Source: Polytrichum commune (lineage: Eukaryota; Streptophyta; Polytrichopsida; Polytrichales; Polytrichaceae). Taken from it: a DNA stretch of 64,000 nt. The DNA lies in assembly GCA_950295325.1 (NCBI GenBank), contig OX485803.1, positions 42,671,554-42,735,553 of the forward strand, read 5' to 3'. The notes under the pieces were generated by a model that saw only the letters and a program-made list of their open reading frames with translations, was not told the DNA's origin and made no database searches. Made by a program: the position numbers and the translations under genes. Shown piece by piece: positions 23,669-35,650 of this stretch; the first letter of the stretch is position 1; each line of letters begins with the position of its first letter.

Positions 23669-24344
23669 CAGAGCCCTACATTGGGTGCCCATACCCACCC
23701 ATGCCCATGGGTTTTGGGTGGGCATGGGTGCGATATTATTATTCATGGGTGGGCATGGGTGGGCATGGGTTCAATATTGTTGTTCATGGGTGGGCATGGG
23801 TGGGCATGGCTGCGATGTTATTGTTCATGGGTGGGAATGGGTTCGATATTATTGTTCATGGGTAAGCATGGGCTAAAGCAAAGCATATTGGATACCACTG
23901 CTAAATTCAGTATTCTCTTGTGGTGGAAGCTGAAAGGAGCCCCCACATTCCCCATCATGTCGCACATGGCGCGTTCAGTTTTGTGCATCCCTGCATCCAA
24001 CTCCAAATCGGAGTCAAACTTCTCGGATGCAGGGAATACGCTAACCAAGAAGTGCTCCAGGTTGAAGCCAGCGATAGTGAACGACCTTTTATTTGTCCAA
24101 TCCAACCAAGACTTGGTGTAGGCGGGTAATCCACATTACACAATTTTTGAATACATGGGCACAATTTAAATAGCATGGGTTAGCATGGGTGGGCATGGGT
24201 GGGCACATGTCATGCTATGTGTGGGCATGGGTGGGCATGGGTGCGCACATGTCATGCTATGGGTGGGCATGGGTGGGCATAGGTCGCTGCTGATGGGCAT
24301 GGTCTGGGTATGGGTGCAATTTAAAGGCAAAATGTTGGGCTCTG
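23669..24344 (+). mobile_element. hAT-type element, copy B, internally deleted
   Basis: 676 bp from CAGAGCCC to GGGCTCTG, flanked by an exact 8-bp duplication CCGTAAAG (23661-23668 and 24345-24352). It is the same family as copy A but inverted. The left part has 41-bp tandem units with GGGTGGGCATGGG and TTATTGTTCATG; the right part has 32-bp units ending in CATGTCATGCTATG. Between them lies about 250 bp encoding the C-terminal dimerisation region of a hAT transposase. The rest of the transposase is missing. Confidence 0.95.
23870..24121 (+). pseudogene. hAT transposase C-terminal dimerisation segment
   Basis: An open frame ending at TAG 24121 reads LLWWKLKGAPTFPIMSHMAR, then VLCIPASNSKSESNFSDAG and LTKKCSRLKPAIVNDLLF. 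This is the classic hAT C-terminal motif order: WW, FP, LS/MS-x-MAR, IPAS, SE-x-x-FS-x-AG, RLxP-x-x-V. It covers about 80 of some 600-700 residues. The DDE catalytic part and the BED finger are absent. Upstream the frame runs into the tandem repeats, so no initiation is expected. The segment is uninterrupted, so the deletion derivative may be young. Confidence 0.93.
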
Positions 24345-24352
24345 CCGTAAAG

Positions 24353-24851
24353 TGAATTGGTCTTAGACTGGATCCCAATGCAACATCACTCCCCCATCAT
24401 GTGTTTAAAAGTTTGAACATAAAGTCACCAGGTTTAACGCTCCTAACACTGCTTGTTCGCCAAGGAGTGCTAGCTACCTGGACCCACCATAGAGAATCGA
24501 CCAAGCCCAACGATTATACAGTCTCCACTCCAATACAGTTACATACTCTCCGCTTCAACTTGAACTCTAGCTAAGCTGATTTGATATTCATTCTCCGATA
24601 GATTTGAACAAATGAGTGTCCACCTAATGTGTTTGACAATGCTATCGATGCATTCAACAAGATGCATGCAAGTTATAGGGTTTGTGAATAAGAACATGTC
24701 ATTGATTTTGGGAAAAAATCAGGATGGTTTCCGCACATGCTAATGATTTTGGAAATTTGGAAGTACACATTCAAGGTAAAAACATCACATTTAGCTGAAC
24801 TTTCGGCCAGCATCTGAAACTTGAACTCTCAGGCCCCGAAGTTGTTGCATA
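24353..24851. other. No feature recognised
   Basis: Single-copy-looking DNA between the hAT element and the minisatellite. Confidence 0.5.
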
Positions 24852-25110
24852 TCCAAGCATGTGAAGTGTAAACCTCCCAAACTCTCAAGAAATTGAAGTC
24901 CAAGCCTCCAAATTCTCAAGCATCTGAAGTCTAATCCTCCAAACTCTCAAGAATATGTAGTCCAAGCCTCCGAACTCTCGAGAACTTAAAGTCACAAGCA
25001 TTCAAACCCTCAATCCTTCAAACATCCAAGCACTTGAAGTGCAAGCCCATGAATTCTCAAGCATCTAAAAATCCAATCCTCCAAATTCTCAAGCATCCGA
25101 AGGCTTCAAA
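24852..25110. repeat. 31-bp minisatellite
   Basis: Seven or so diverged units of the form CCTCCAAACTCTCAAG followed by ATCTGAAGTCCAAG-like sequence; unit length 31-32 bp with one longer unit near 24990-25040. Confidence 0.85.
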
Positions 25111-25201
25111 TATGAAATCGAAGCCAACAACCAAGCTTGGCTCCAACCGAAGTCCAAGTTTGCATCCAAAATCACTACATAGCATCTCCAAATGAACCTG
25201 C

Positions 25202-25510
25202 TACACTAAATAGGTAGATTAGTGTTAGATGAAGATTAGTGTTAGATGCAATAGTTACTTAAAACACTAATTTTCAACTGATATTACAATTAGTGTTTGA
25301 ATATGGTTTGAACAAATTATACCTTTTACGAGGTTCTCATATTCTTCTTCCTTCAATTCTGCATTCCAAGATTTACAAAATATCATCTAACACTAAATAT
25401 GCTCATGTAAATTTTTAAAGTTATTACTTGGTACAAATAGTGTTAGAGTTGACATTTAGCGTTTTCGTCGACTATTAGTGTTTCCAACACTAATCTACCT
25501 ATTTAGTGTA
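25202..25510. mobile_element. Foldback MITE M3 with 28-bp TIRs
   Basis: 309 bp. TIRs start TACACTAAATAGGTAGATTA and match at 27 of 28 positions. More inverted CACTAA/TTAGTG pairs lie inside. The first bases resemble family M4 (ACTACACTAA), so they may be related. No clear target duplication. Confidence 0.8.
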
Positions 25511-26627
25511 CTGTTCATTAAAAAACATCCGGTTTTGATCCGGGGTTCAATACTTTACGGATGAATTTTATTATATTAGCCCGTCTACTACTCCCATCAA
25601 TCCCACCTTCCAAATATAATTAATCTTTGATTGCTCGCGGATTGAGAGTTTTAAACTAAACACGAATGGATCTTGCCCAAAACAAGCACGTATTCTTGAG
25701 CGATTTACTTATTTTATGTATCCCCCCTCTATACGATTGTAGCTATTGACATCATTTATCATCTCCATGAACTTATTATAAAATTTTCATAAAATTTGTA
25801 TCGTTTATGTCTTACGAAGTGCTCATATCTTTCAAGGAATATTTCGACAAATTGATGACTTCAATCTCATGTTATGCTTGGAACTTTCTATCAGTCAATA
25901 TCATGTACAAATTGAGCCGTCGTTGTTAAATTGAAATTGAAATTAAAGTATGGGATGCCAAGAAGCTTATGGGACTAAAAGTACATCAAGATGTTGACAA
26001 AAATGCCAAATTTCTTGAGTAATAAAATGCAATGGCCTTTGTGAGAGAGATGCTCATATTAGCTTGGCGGTCCAACTGGAAGACTTGAGACTACCTAGTA
26101 ATACATTTTGAAATAAAGAGGGAACCTATCTCTAATGGAGTTCTGGAGGAGGCACTCCAACTCATAGTGTGCCTTGATATTTTCAACAACTACATTGGAA
26201 GAGCAAAAGTGGCATAATATGTTATCTTATTAACACATCCTTAGGAAATCGTGGACAACTATGTTATGGCTTTATTGATTTGGACATTTTGATGATGTAA
26301 ATTCTTGGGAATGTACCTAGCCACAAGGCTAGGATTGGATGCAATTCAAACTTGTTGAATTTAATGTCAATGTACAATAGAAAATTTAAAAAGTGCTATT
26401 AATATTGATGTTTAATACAATATGTAAACATTTGCCAAACATACAAGTTCATTCTATATGTGTATATAACTCTCCCTGATAAGAAGGAACTACAAATTCA
26501 ACAATATTTAACATTTATAATTATTTTAATTAGTTATACTCCACTCGTGGCATTTTTATTTCTTCACTCTCTCGCTCCTTGAAATTTGGGGTTTTATTAT
26601 TAAAAAAATCCTATTTTGGTTCAAGAT
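25511..26627. other. No feature recognised
   Basis: AT-rich; no supported ORF or repeat ends. Confidence 0.5.
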
Positions 26628-26630
26628 TAA

Positions 26631-27705
26631 GGGCCACATTTTACTTGGGCCGGATTGAGATCCGGCCCGAACACTCATAATTTGGGCCAATAGGATCACT
26701 CTGTTTCTTCAAATCTAGCCCAAGGGCTTTATACTAGGGGCCGGCTCAAACACTCGCTCATCCCAGGTTGCATCCTAGATGGAATTTTTTTGGCACCAAA
26801 CCATCCGGCCGGCTTGAAGAAGTCAGGACGAGCTTTTCCTCAGCCTAAACATTCAACATGGGTTCATCGGATTGGGCTCATCCGTTGGATTGGGCTCATC
26901 TCTACCATCAAGCTTTAGAAGATACATTCTTCTCGTCTTCTCTCCACTCCTCTAATAACACAACAATTAGCATAAATATGATTGCATTAGACTAATAAGG
27001 TAACAATTAGGGCGCTAATCACAAACAGAAGATAAAAATGAAACATTCAAGCATTTAATCAAGCATATGGTATGGCTTAGGCTATGGGTTAGTCTAATAA
27101 TGCAAGAATTAGCACAAATATGATAGCATTAGGCTAATAACACAACAATTAGAGTGCTAATCACACACTTAAGATTAAAAAAACATTTAAGCATTTAATT
27201 AAGCATATGATATGGCTTAGGCGATGTGTTAGTCCAATAAGACAACAATTAGTACAAACATGGTAGCATTAGGCTAATAACAAAATAATTAAGGTGCTAA
27301 TTATACACTTCAGACAAAAATAAAATATTTAAGTTGTTAATCAAGAATTTGGTGTGCCTCCTAAACCGCACCCATTGGTTAATCCATTGAACATGGTAGA
27401 TAAATTTATAGGAGAATTTTGACATTGGAATTAGATTCAAAAGCCCCAATTCCAATTCACTGACCACAACCTTATAGAGGTCATCCCCCATGGTAAGTGT
27501 CATGAAACTTAATTGTTGAGAACACTGGGCATTGACCATGGTAAGCTTCAAGAAACTTAACCCTCAAGATCATCAAGCCTCATCACTTTACATGGGACAA
27601 GGTTGGGTCCGAAAAAAGTTCATAAAGTAAGGCCGGATTGAGGGCTTAAAGGACATCAATCAGGCCGATGCTCGGGCCGGTCCCAAGCCATGTATAAAGT
27701 GGCCC
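26631..27705. mobile_element. Family H4, 1.07-kb GGGCCAC-ended element with TAA duplication
   Basis: Begins GGGCCACATTTTACTTGGG and ends with the imperfect inverse (TATAAAGTGGCCC). Flanked by TAA on both sides (26628-26630 and 27706-27708). Further inverted blocks near the ends contain GGGCCGG/CCGGCCC. It carries a 141-bp tandem repeat and no transposase. Ends and duplication fit the PIF/Harbinger pattern. Confidence 0.7.
26954..27351. repeat. 141-bp tandem repeat inside element H4
   Basis: Units start at 26954, 27096 and 27236 (AATAACACAACAATTAG-like start; TATGGCTTAGGC near the end), with the third incomplete. Period 140-142 bp. Confidence 0.85.
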
Positions 27706-27839
27706 TAAGTTACATGATTGTACATAACTCTTAAGAGTTATTCAAAAGTGAAGACATAGTGAATTCAAAGCTAAATGGGTTTCCAATACCTCAACACTAA
27801 CTCTTCTTTGTTCACTTAACGTAGATGAATCTTGAATGG

Positions 27840-28070
27840 TTATTTTTTCCGCTAGCCCACGTCTCCTAGGATATGAAATACGGAATTAGTAGAAGTGAGT
27901 TAGCAAATCCAAGATCATAGTCACTAACCTTAACACTTTCGGAGCTTATATGAATATCTCATTGTCGAAGTGAATATTCTCGTGCTCATTAAGTGGTCAT
28001 ATAGGCCCCTCTAATTATTTTCATTGTTGAGCCTAGAATAGTTATCATATTTTGAGCAATTTGTATATAG
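27840..28070. repeat. Dispersed repeat R6, copy 1
   Basis: Ordered blocks TCTCCTAGGATATGAAA, AATTAGTAGAAGTGAGTTAG, GGAGCTTATATGAATAT, TCGTGCTCATTAAGTGGTCA, GTTGAGCCTAGAATAG. Shared with 33740-33990, 49615-49850, 56262-56420 and part of 13930-14060. Confidence 0.65.
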
Positions 28071-29945
28071 GCTTTTGTTTGGGTTCAATTCAATAAAAAC
28101 AACACAAGTAAAGTTAAACTAAGTGTTAGTTTGTCTATCTAAGTGTCATTATTAGGTTAACTAACAAGTCGTGATAGGTTTTGGGTAGGGTTTGGTGTCT
28201 ATACCTAGGTTATACACTAGTTCCTATAAATTTTGTAGGAGAAGAATAAGGCCAATAATTGAACTTAAAGGTCACTTAGTGTAGTACATGCAATTGTGTG
28301 GACTCTCCCTTGTAGCCAACCATAGAACAATATTATTGACTCACTAAACCATGGATTCAAAGCAAGGAATCACACCTTAAGAATGATCTTTATTTGAGTG
28401 CCAATAGTGTCATATACTCTTGGCCATGGGTGTCCCAACTGCGCATCATAATCCTTCTTTGATTAAATTACATTTTAGGGGATCATGAAATGTTGGAGGC
28501 AAAACCTCTCATGTTAGTAGGATAATTGATTTATCTTTTATTTTAATAAGTCCGTCTGGCCATTGTGCTTACTTGGGCTAATTAAAGGACAACATCTTGT
28601 AAGTTTCCAAAACCATTAGTCACGGCAAGTTAGATAGGTAACAATGCCATTGTCCATCCTTTGACACTTTAAATTACTTTAATTAAAGTCTCGAAGATTT
28701 AATATTTCTCTCATTTGTCCATGTGGTTTCATATGGGAGATTATGTCTTTGGAACAAGGGGGTGGGTTGAATGGGTAGCTTTGCCACATGTTTAGTGACA
28801 TGAAAAAAAAATCATGAATTGATCATCTAATCTTGGAATTTTCCAAAAATATGTGAGGCATTTCCTCATGTGCTCAATACCTATTTCAATTGCATCTTAT
28901 ATAAGCGTAGTACACATCATGACATGATATAAACATTTGAAGGTCTTAATTTAATCACGTAAAGAAATCACTTATAGCATGTGTAAATATGAACGTTAAC
29001 CCCATAGAAATTAGGTGTATGTGGTATGCCGCCTCTGAAGTTCCAACCCATAGTGTGTTTTCCTACAACTCACTCTCAAGTTGTGTAGTTAGCATGACGG
29101 GAAGTGCAGTATGAAATCTATGAACATAGATTGGAAATCTAATATTATATTAGATCATAAAACCATATAGTGGGAGAGAACGAGTGGTCACGAGTTGTTA
29201 TTTCCGTAATGTACAAGTTATGCCATTGGCAAAAGAAATTCAATCATGAGAAGTCTATACGTCCAAAAATGCAAGTAGCTTGTGTGCCCACCCTTTTGGC
29301 CTTTTGGTGTTTGTCATTGAGAGGGGTTAGCACTTGGCACACAACCCCTTTCACACAACAAAGCGCACTAGTCGAGTCGGCTTTATTCTTTGTGGGTCCA
29401 TGTAAACCGATCTTGTGCACCCAAGCGTGAAACAAGTCTATGTTGTTCTCAAAATAGCAAAACCAATACTATGTGTCATAATTTTGCATTCACTTAAAAT
29501 TGAACATGTTTTCAAACTCCAAACTTTTCGGTTAACTCAGTTCTATGGGTGGATCCATTCATCGATACACTTTCAATAATCATAATTTTTTTTAGAGGGA
29601 TAGGAGAATCCTCTATGGTACGAAGGTTACATCAAGATTAAGGTATGATGAAAACATCGTTTCTATTTTGAGAGGTTATTTCTATTCATTAAATTGATGT
29701 TCATGATGAGATTTGAATAAAAGCATTTGATCTGATACAATCATAATCAACTTCACATATGCAATTCTACAAGAAGATTCTATCATACAATTCAACATGG
29801 TGTAATTATGGAGTGGATCTTGTTCAACTTTAATTTCAATTTCATTGTTGTACATTTGAATCTCAAAATGAATGTGAAGAATACATGATGTTGGTTTCTA
29901 TAAGTAATACATACTTAATGTGCACAAGTTGAATGCAACGGTTGT
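28071..29945. other. No feature recognised
   Basis: AT-rich. One short frame (29170-29430) has no recognisable motif. Confidence 0.5.
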
Positions 29946-30150
29946 GGTGTGGACAATGAGATCCTAATGTTTCTAAGTCCAACCGGTTACATGTTCACAT
30001 CTTTCAATTATTATTCATTGATTCTATCAATTCCTCTAAAACGATCAACAATTCCCTTGAAATCTTGAAATTTCAAACGATTGTTTCTCAAATTCAACTA
30101 ATTCATTGTAACCAGCGGTCGGTTCTCCCCACTCATTGGTCCATCTAGCA
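29946..30150. repeat. Dispersed repeat R5, copy 2
   Basis: TCCTAATGTTTCTAAGTCCA, ACCGGTTACATGTTCACATC, ACTAATTCATTGTAACCAG, GGTCGGTTCTCCCC, in the same order as the other R5 copies. Confidence 0.6.
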
Positions 30151-30177
30151 TGGTTAATTAACTGTGAGCATGTATTC

Positions 30178-30660
30178 CTATGTCTTTTCAACACATGTAC
30201 GTAACTTGTTCATATACCACGCTCCGCGCCACATAAGACCACTGAGGCCCTTGGATGAGTCTTGGTGGATCGACGGCCGAGATGCACCATGCCCGTGACC
30301 ACACAAGACCCATTCACGACGCCTCAATGACATGGCAATGAGTTCCATTCCACACGGACGTGCAAAACTCCAAATATATGGTGACTTGAGAACACATGTC
30401 ACCTTCAAACCATGGACACCCTTGTTATTCTCGTGTGAATGGACCTTTGTCATTGTGGCTTTCTCCCTTATACAATGCACATGATGTCTTCCATACAATT
30501 TGAGGTACGTAGACAAAAAGGACAAGCGAATTGGCTCGGTCGCATTCCTCTTCGGATCAATCGGGTAAATGGAGCCATGTGCATTCCAAACCGCATCCAT
30601 AAAGTACCCACCGTTGTGAAAGCCACAATACCGTCCTTCCTTGGCCGTTTCGGAATCTTA
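30178..30660 (-). other. Unidentified ORF, about 160 codons, GC-richer than surroundings
   Basis: Open from just after a stop at about 30661 to TAG at 30178, with an internal ATG at 30600. The product is rich in His, Arg and Gly, and I recognise no domain. An overlapping plus-strand frame (30439-30693) is also open. The base composition is unlike the AT-rich flanks, so it could be a captured gene fragment or part of an unrecognised element. There is no evidence of expression. Confidence 0.25.
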
Positions 30661-31964
30661 GGTTCAAATATTTCATCAAATTTTCAAAAGTAGAGTTTGA
30701 AAAGTAGTGAGAATAGCATTTGTTTTAATGTTTTTTCAACATTGGATCGGATCTAGCAGTGAAAATTGTTTGTGGAGTTGGGAAGTGCCCATAATAGGAC
30801 CACATATCTTACACTAATAATTCAAGTTATTGTTCTCCGTTTTTATTTGATCGGGCAAGAAAGTGGCATATTGTCCGAATGTCGTATTTTCATTGGTATG
30901 ACGTTTTGGCTTCAAATGTTGCATTGTCGAGACATTAAAAACATTTATATCTGGAAAAATATGCTCACAAATGTTCTCCAATGTGCACAACTTTCCCTAA
31001 ACTTCTTCTACATGTTTCAAAGTAGTAATTGCATGTGAAACTTGACATAAAGTATGGGTCCCACTACTTATGCACATGAATTGCCTCTACTACATGACAA
31101 ATCAGACCTAAAAATGACGTATTATGAACATTGTAGATGTAGTATGGAGATAAAATTAATACTAGAGAGTTGGGTTGACGGGAAATGCGTCATATAGTCG
31201 AGGTGTTGTGTAATGAGGTGTCATAATATGGAGGTTAAACTAAAGACACCCTTTGTGCATGACTCTAACATAAATTTCTTATGATGTTGATTCAAGGGCA
31301 CATGTGGGGTACATCCTTCAAGAAAGAGGAAATATGTACTCCATAACACCATGGTTTCACTTTTGCGTTACTCCATCAATGATTCTATTTTGTGGTGGAG
31401 TACAAGTGTTGACACTAGTATATATAACTTACAGGGAATACAATACTGGGCACTTGGAGATGTTATAGCATGAAACTACACTCTAAACTCTGAAATATCA
31501 CGCTTGTGGCAACCAAAGTGCTCATGATATTAAGGAGTTATGTAGTGTTAATATGGATGCGTGATGAAAGAGGATTAGTGTAGCTTGTGACATTATGGAA
31601 TACCACAAAGTCAACATTGCAATATGTTCAATTATCACAATGATGGCAATGTGATGCATGTAAGCATGTGGTTTATTTTAATGTCAAAATCCATGATCTA
31701 CTAGAGGGGAATGTGATAGTAAGGAGTGAGATTTAAATTGAGAACATTTGTTCCCTATGGTTTTGGGATATAAGAGAAGGAGTGACGTGAAGGAGGTTGA
31801 TGTTACAAAGTTTGGAGTGTACATTCTCGTGGTAAAAGTTACTAGATAAAGACAAAAATATGTGGTTGTTGGAAACAACTGTTTGGTATCTTGTGGCATC
31901 GACTATTCCAATCCCTAGGGACAATAAACTATGTCAGTTTTGATCGTACAATAGAGTTATATGT
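30661..31964. other. No feature recognised
   Basis: AT-rich, no supported ORF or terminal repeat. Confidence 0.5.
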
Positions 31965-32375
31965 AAAGGTCATCAAAGAGGGATAAAATTGTGGGTTTGA
32001 TCCTTCTTTGAGGAAACTTTCTATTAAGATCTTAGTAGCTCGTTGTGTATTGGAGCTTCTTTGCAAAGTTGGATGAAACTTGTGGGACCTCCACTTTTCA
32101 CCTCTCAAACTTTGAGGGAATTTTGGAGTTTAAAATAGGTTATGCGTATGAGAGCCGTTGTCCTAAATCTCGGATTGGCCTGTGGAAGGCTAGCTTGGCC
32201 CACCCATCCGAGTAGGACAAGCTAGAAAGCCGGTTTATTTGAGCTTGGCACCACTCTTTGTGTATGGCAATTTAAGCATTAAGAAAACTTGGGTGACTAT
32301 GTGTTAATTCTCATAACCTCTAGGTTAGCAACTAAACCCATGGTTTCGTTTGCTTTACTCCACAAATAACTCTCT
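31965..32375. repeat. Dispersed repeat R8, copy 2
   Basis: Same-orientation partner of 22370-22790. It differs by small insertions, for example a GGCCCACCCATCCGAG block near 32200 absent from copy 1. Confidence 0.75.
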
Positions 32376-34922
32376 AATGTAGTTGAAATGAGGCACACTT
32401 TATATCGGAGTGTCCCCTTCATAACTTCATTAGACATAGCTTTCCTCTCTCATTTCAAGAAGGCAATACTAGCGTTACTCAAGTCTTTCTTCCAATTGGA
32501 CCATCAAGTTGATATTGGTCTTTATGTCACGAATGCCACCGTACCCCGTTATTCTAGGGAATTAGCCTTTTCAACACAATCTTGATAAACTTTTAGTCCC
32601 ATAAGCCTTTTGGCTTCCCATACTTCAAATCAATATCGTTTCATTGCATAGTCACATCAATACATCTCTTATTGCCTATAGGTGATTGATGTATCATGAT
32701 GGCATACATTGCCACACATTGTCATCTCTCGCATTTGTCGCACTTCTACACACCATAACCAATCGCTCATCCAAGAGTAGAAAAGTAGTTGAAATTTGTC
32801 CAGATGTTTCATTTATGGAGGTATGATATCATCTATAATTCCTATATTTTATCCATGAGCTAGTTGCTTGTAACTATAAACTTGCTTGAGTAAGTGGATG
32901 ATGAGCAACTCACATAGCTCATCATCCACTCTCCTCTTGTTCGTTATCTAGTTCGTAGTCACACCATTTCGTGACTATCAATTTATTTCAAGATTAAACA
33001 TTGACATTACACTACATCTTCCCTTTTAATTGACAGAGTAGCTATTTTTATTAACAATAATATTTATTTAATTTCTAAAAAAATCCCCAATAAAACACGA
33101 TAAAGGCCAAACCACCATTGTATTATGGAATATCCAAAACGTTGCAAGCTTATCAACATTTTGACAAAAATACATATAAGTACTTTCATCATGTTGTTGT
33201 CAACTTGAGCAGGGTAGGGCCAACATGCTCGAATTCACAACAGATTGTCTAACGTAGTTTTTTCTTTTCTTCTCCAATGTTGTCAAAGAGATATATAAAG
33301 CTTCTACACAAGCAACTACGTATGGCATATCCCATTATACCACCCATGCAACTTGAATTCTCAAAAAAAATCAATCTTTTATGATGTAATTCAATGGTGT
33401 GGAACAAATAAAGAAAAAGAAATGTTGGTATTCTTGTACCTTTGTGAATGTGAGCACGTTCCCCTTATATTGATCATGCGTATTCATGATGCAAGATAAG
33501 GTGTGTTGCCTTCATTTTGGAAGGTGGACGCCAGAACTATTAACATGAATTGCAGTAGATGGAATGATAAAATAAAGGTTTGGGAACATGTTGGACCACT
33601 AATTAAATGTATGTAATTAATACCACCCTACGTTCATGGCATTGTCATAGAACTAAGGGTTGCAATTACCAAAGAAACCCAACACAAATCCATTCCGAAT
33701 CCACTACATTGTTTTCCCTCCGTCGAAGTTTAAGATAAGTGGGCCTAAACCATATAATGTTTTCTCATTATCATATCACTTCTCTTGGGATAAAAATCAT
33801 GCAATTAGTACAAGATGATTAACATGCTCACATCAAGATCATACTCATTTGCCTCATAATTTTTGAAGTTCATATTAATAACTTATGCATTTTTAACATG
33901 AAAGATTATATTTCTTGTTGGATGATGCACGTCCCCTCCCAAATTGTGTTGATTAGCCTAGAATAGTCAACAACATTGAGCACGTAGTCCATTTTTTCTC
34001 AAGATTATTTTTAATAAAAAAATTATACCAATCTCGTATCCAAACATAACCACACACCTCTCAAATACAAGTATTTGATCAAGAGAAGTAACAATTGGGC
34101 ATGTTTACCTTAGACAAAACACCAACTTGAGGATTGCCAAATTATTAATATTGTCATTAAGTTTGTGTTGTTAAATCGACCTCGTAGTTTGTGAAAACGA
34201 CCACAAACATGCACTGTGCAATCACGTGACCTATCAAAATATTGATTTTTCATCGCACACGTGAAGAGGATCAAGGTGTCAGCTTTGTGTTGGAATAAAT
34301 AAACTTGACCAACTTGGATGACAAGTCACAACCTAGTCGACACATTAGATATTGATCGTGGTTGTTTTAACCAGTGTGTGGACGATTTAACAATCATCTT
34401 TGTTCTATTTTCTAATTGTATTGGAAACAACGTGATTCCAAAATACAAAATGAATCTGTGCGACAACAATCATTCGTTGTTGAAAAGGGAGTCTCATGCA
34501 TTCCATCGTGTATGTAGTTCAATCATTTTCAAAGACAAAAACCCATATTATAAAATATAAATAAAAGGAAATTTATGTCATTTTCCTACGGATGAAATAG
34601 CCATAAACATCCCCAAAATCATAAATGGACGTGTCCACATTTGGATGAAATTATGGACTACCATCCACGTATGGCTTCATCACTCCAATAATTGTTGGTT
34701 TTCCGGCATTCTTGAAAATTTGTAGAATGAACGAAAAGCTATTGGTATGTATGAAACACTGGAGAATAATAATAACTCCTATAGTACACCTGAGTTATTG
34801 ATGACCGATCTCAATGAAATGAATGTTTTCCCACTTTTGCAGGGAAGAGAATCGTGGGAGTTAGAACATCCATCATAACTCCACGTAAATTATGATAACT
34901 TGCAGTTCTTCATCCAATGCAT
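32376..34922. other. Mostly featureless; one hairpin and one R6 copy
   Basis: A perfect 14-bp inverted repeat AGTGGATGATGAGC lies at 32893-32906 and 32917-32930. A diverged R6 copy occupies about 33740-33990 (AATTAGTACAAGATGATTA). The rest is AT-rich without structure. Confidence 0.5.
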
Positions 34923-35650
34923 GATGAACTACATTGCACTAATTTATAAATGTTTTAATTCCGTTACCTACATCGTCATCATTCTTGGAGACTATTTACG
35001 ACCATTTGAAAATAATTCCCCCCCCCTTTTTTTTAATAGGGTACGACGTAGTGATTCGCACCACTCTTAAACGAATGTACGCGTCCTAGACCACCGACAT
35101 GCGTCACTTAGAAATTGTCCGATGTCATTGGAGAATCTGCAAATCTATTACTGCGGTAGATTTGCATATGACAAATTATACTGACTACATTGATATAATT
35201 CATGAATGTTGTTGAGTTACCTACGTAGTCATGTTTGACGATTATTCATGGCCAATAGAAAATCATTTCATGCTCTCCACTGTACTACATAGCACTCCAC
35301 ACCGTCCCCACAAGTATACGAATCATGTGCAATTGACCTGCATCACTAGGAAATTATACTACTCATTGGGAAATCCATAAATTTATCACGGCGGTAGATT
35401 TGCATATGATGAACTATACTGACTAAATTTATGTAATTTATAATTGTCATTGAGTTACCCATGTAGTCATCATGCTTGGAGATTATTTACGACGACATGA
35501 AAATCATTCCAATTCCTGTAGTGTACTACATAACACTCCACACCATCCCTACAAGTTTATGACTCCAGGGCAATTGACTTTTTCCACTAAGAAATTGTCT
35601 TACATCATTGAAGAAAATATGCAAATCTACGATAGTGGTAGATATGCATG
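34923..35650. repeat. Tandem array, period about 240 bp
   Basis: Three units start at 34923, 35170 and 35408 (GATGAACTATACTGACTAAA type). Shared blocks: GTAGTCAT, GGAGATTATTTACGAC, ACTCCACACCRTCCC and GGTAGATTTGCATATGA. Satellite-like, non-coding. Confidence 0.8.
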
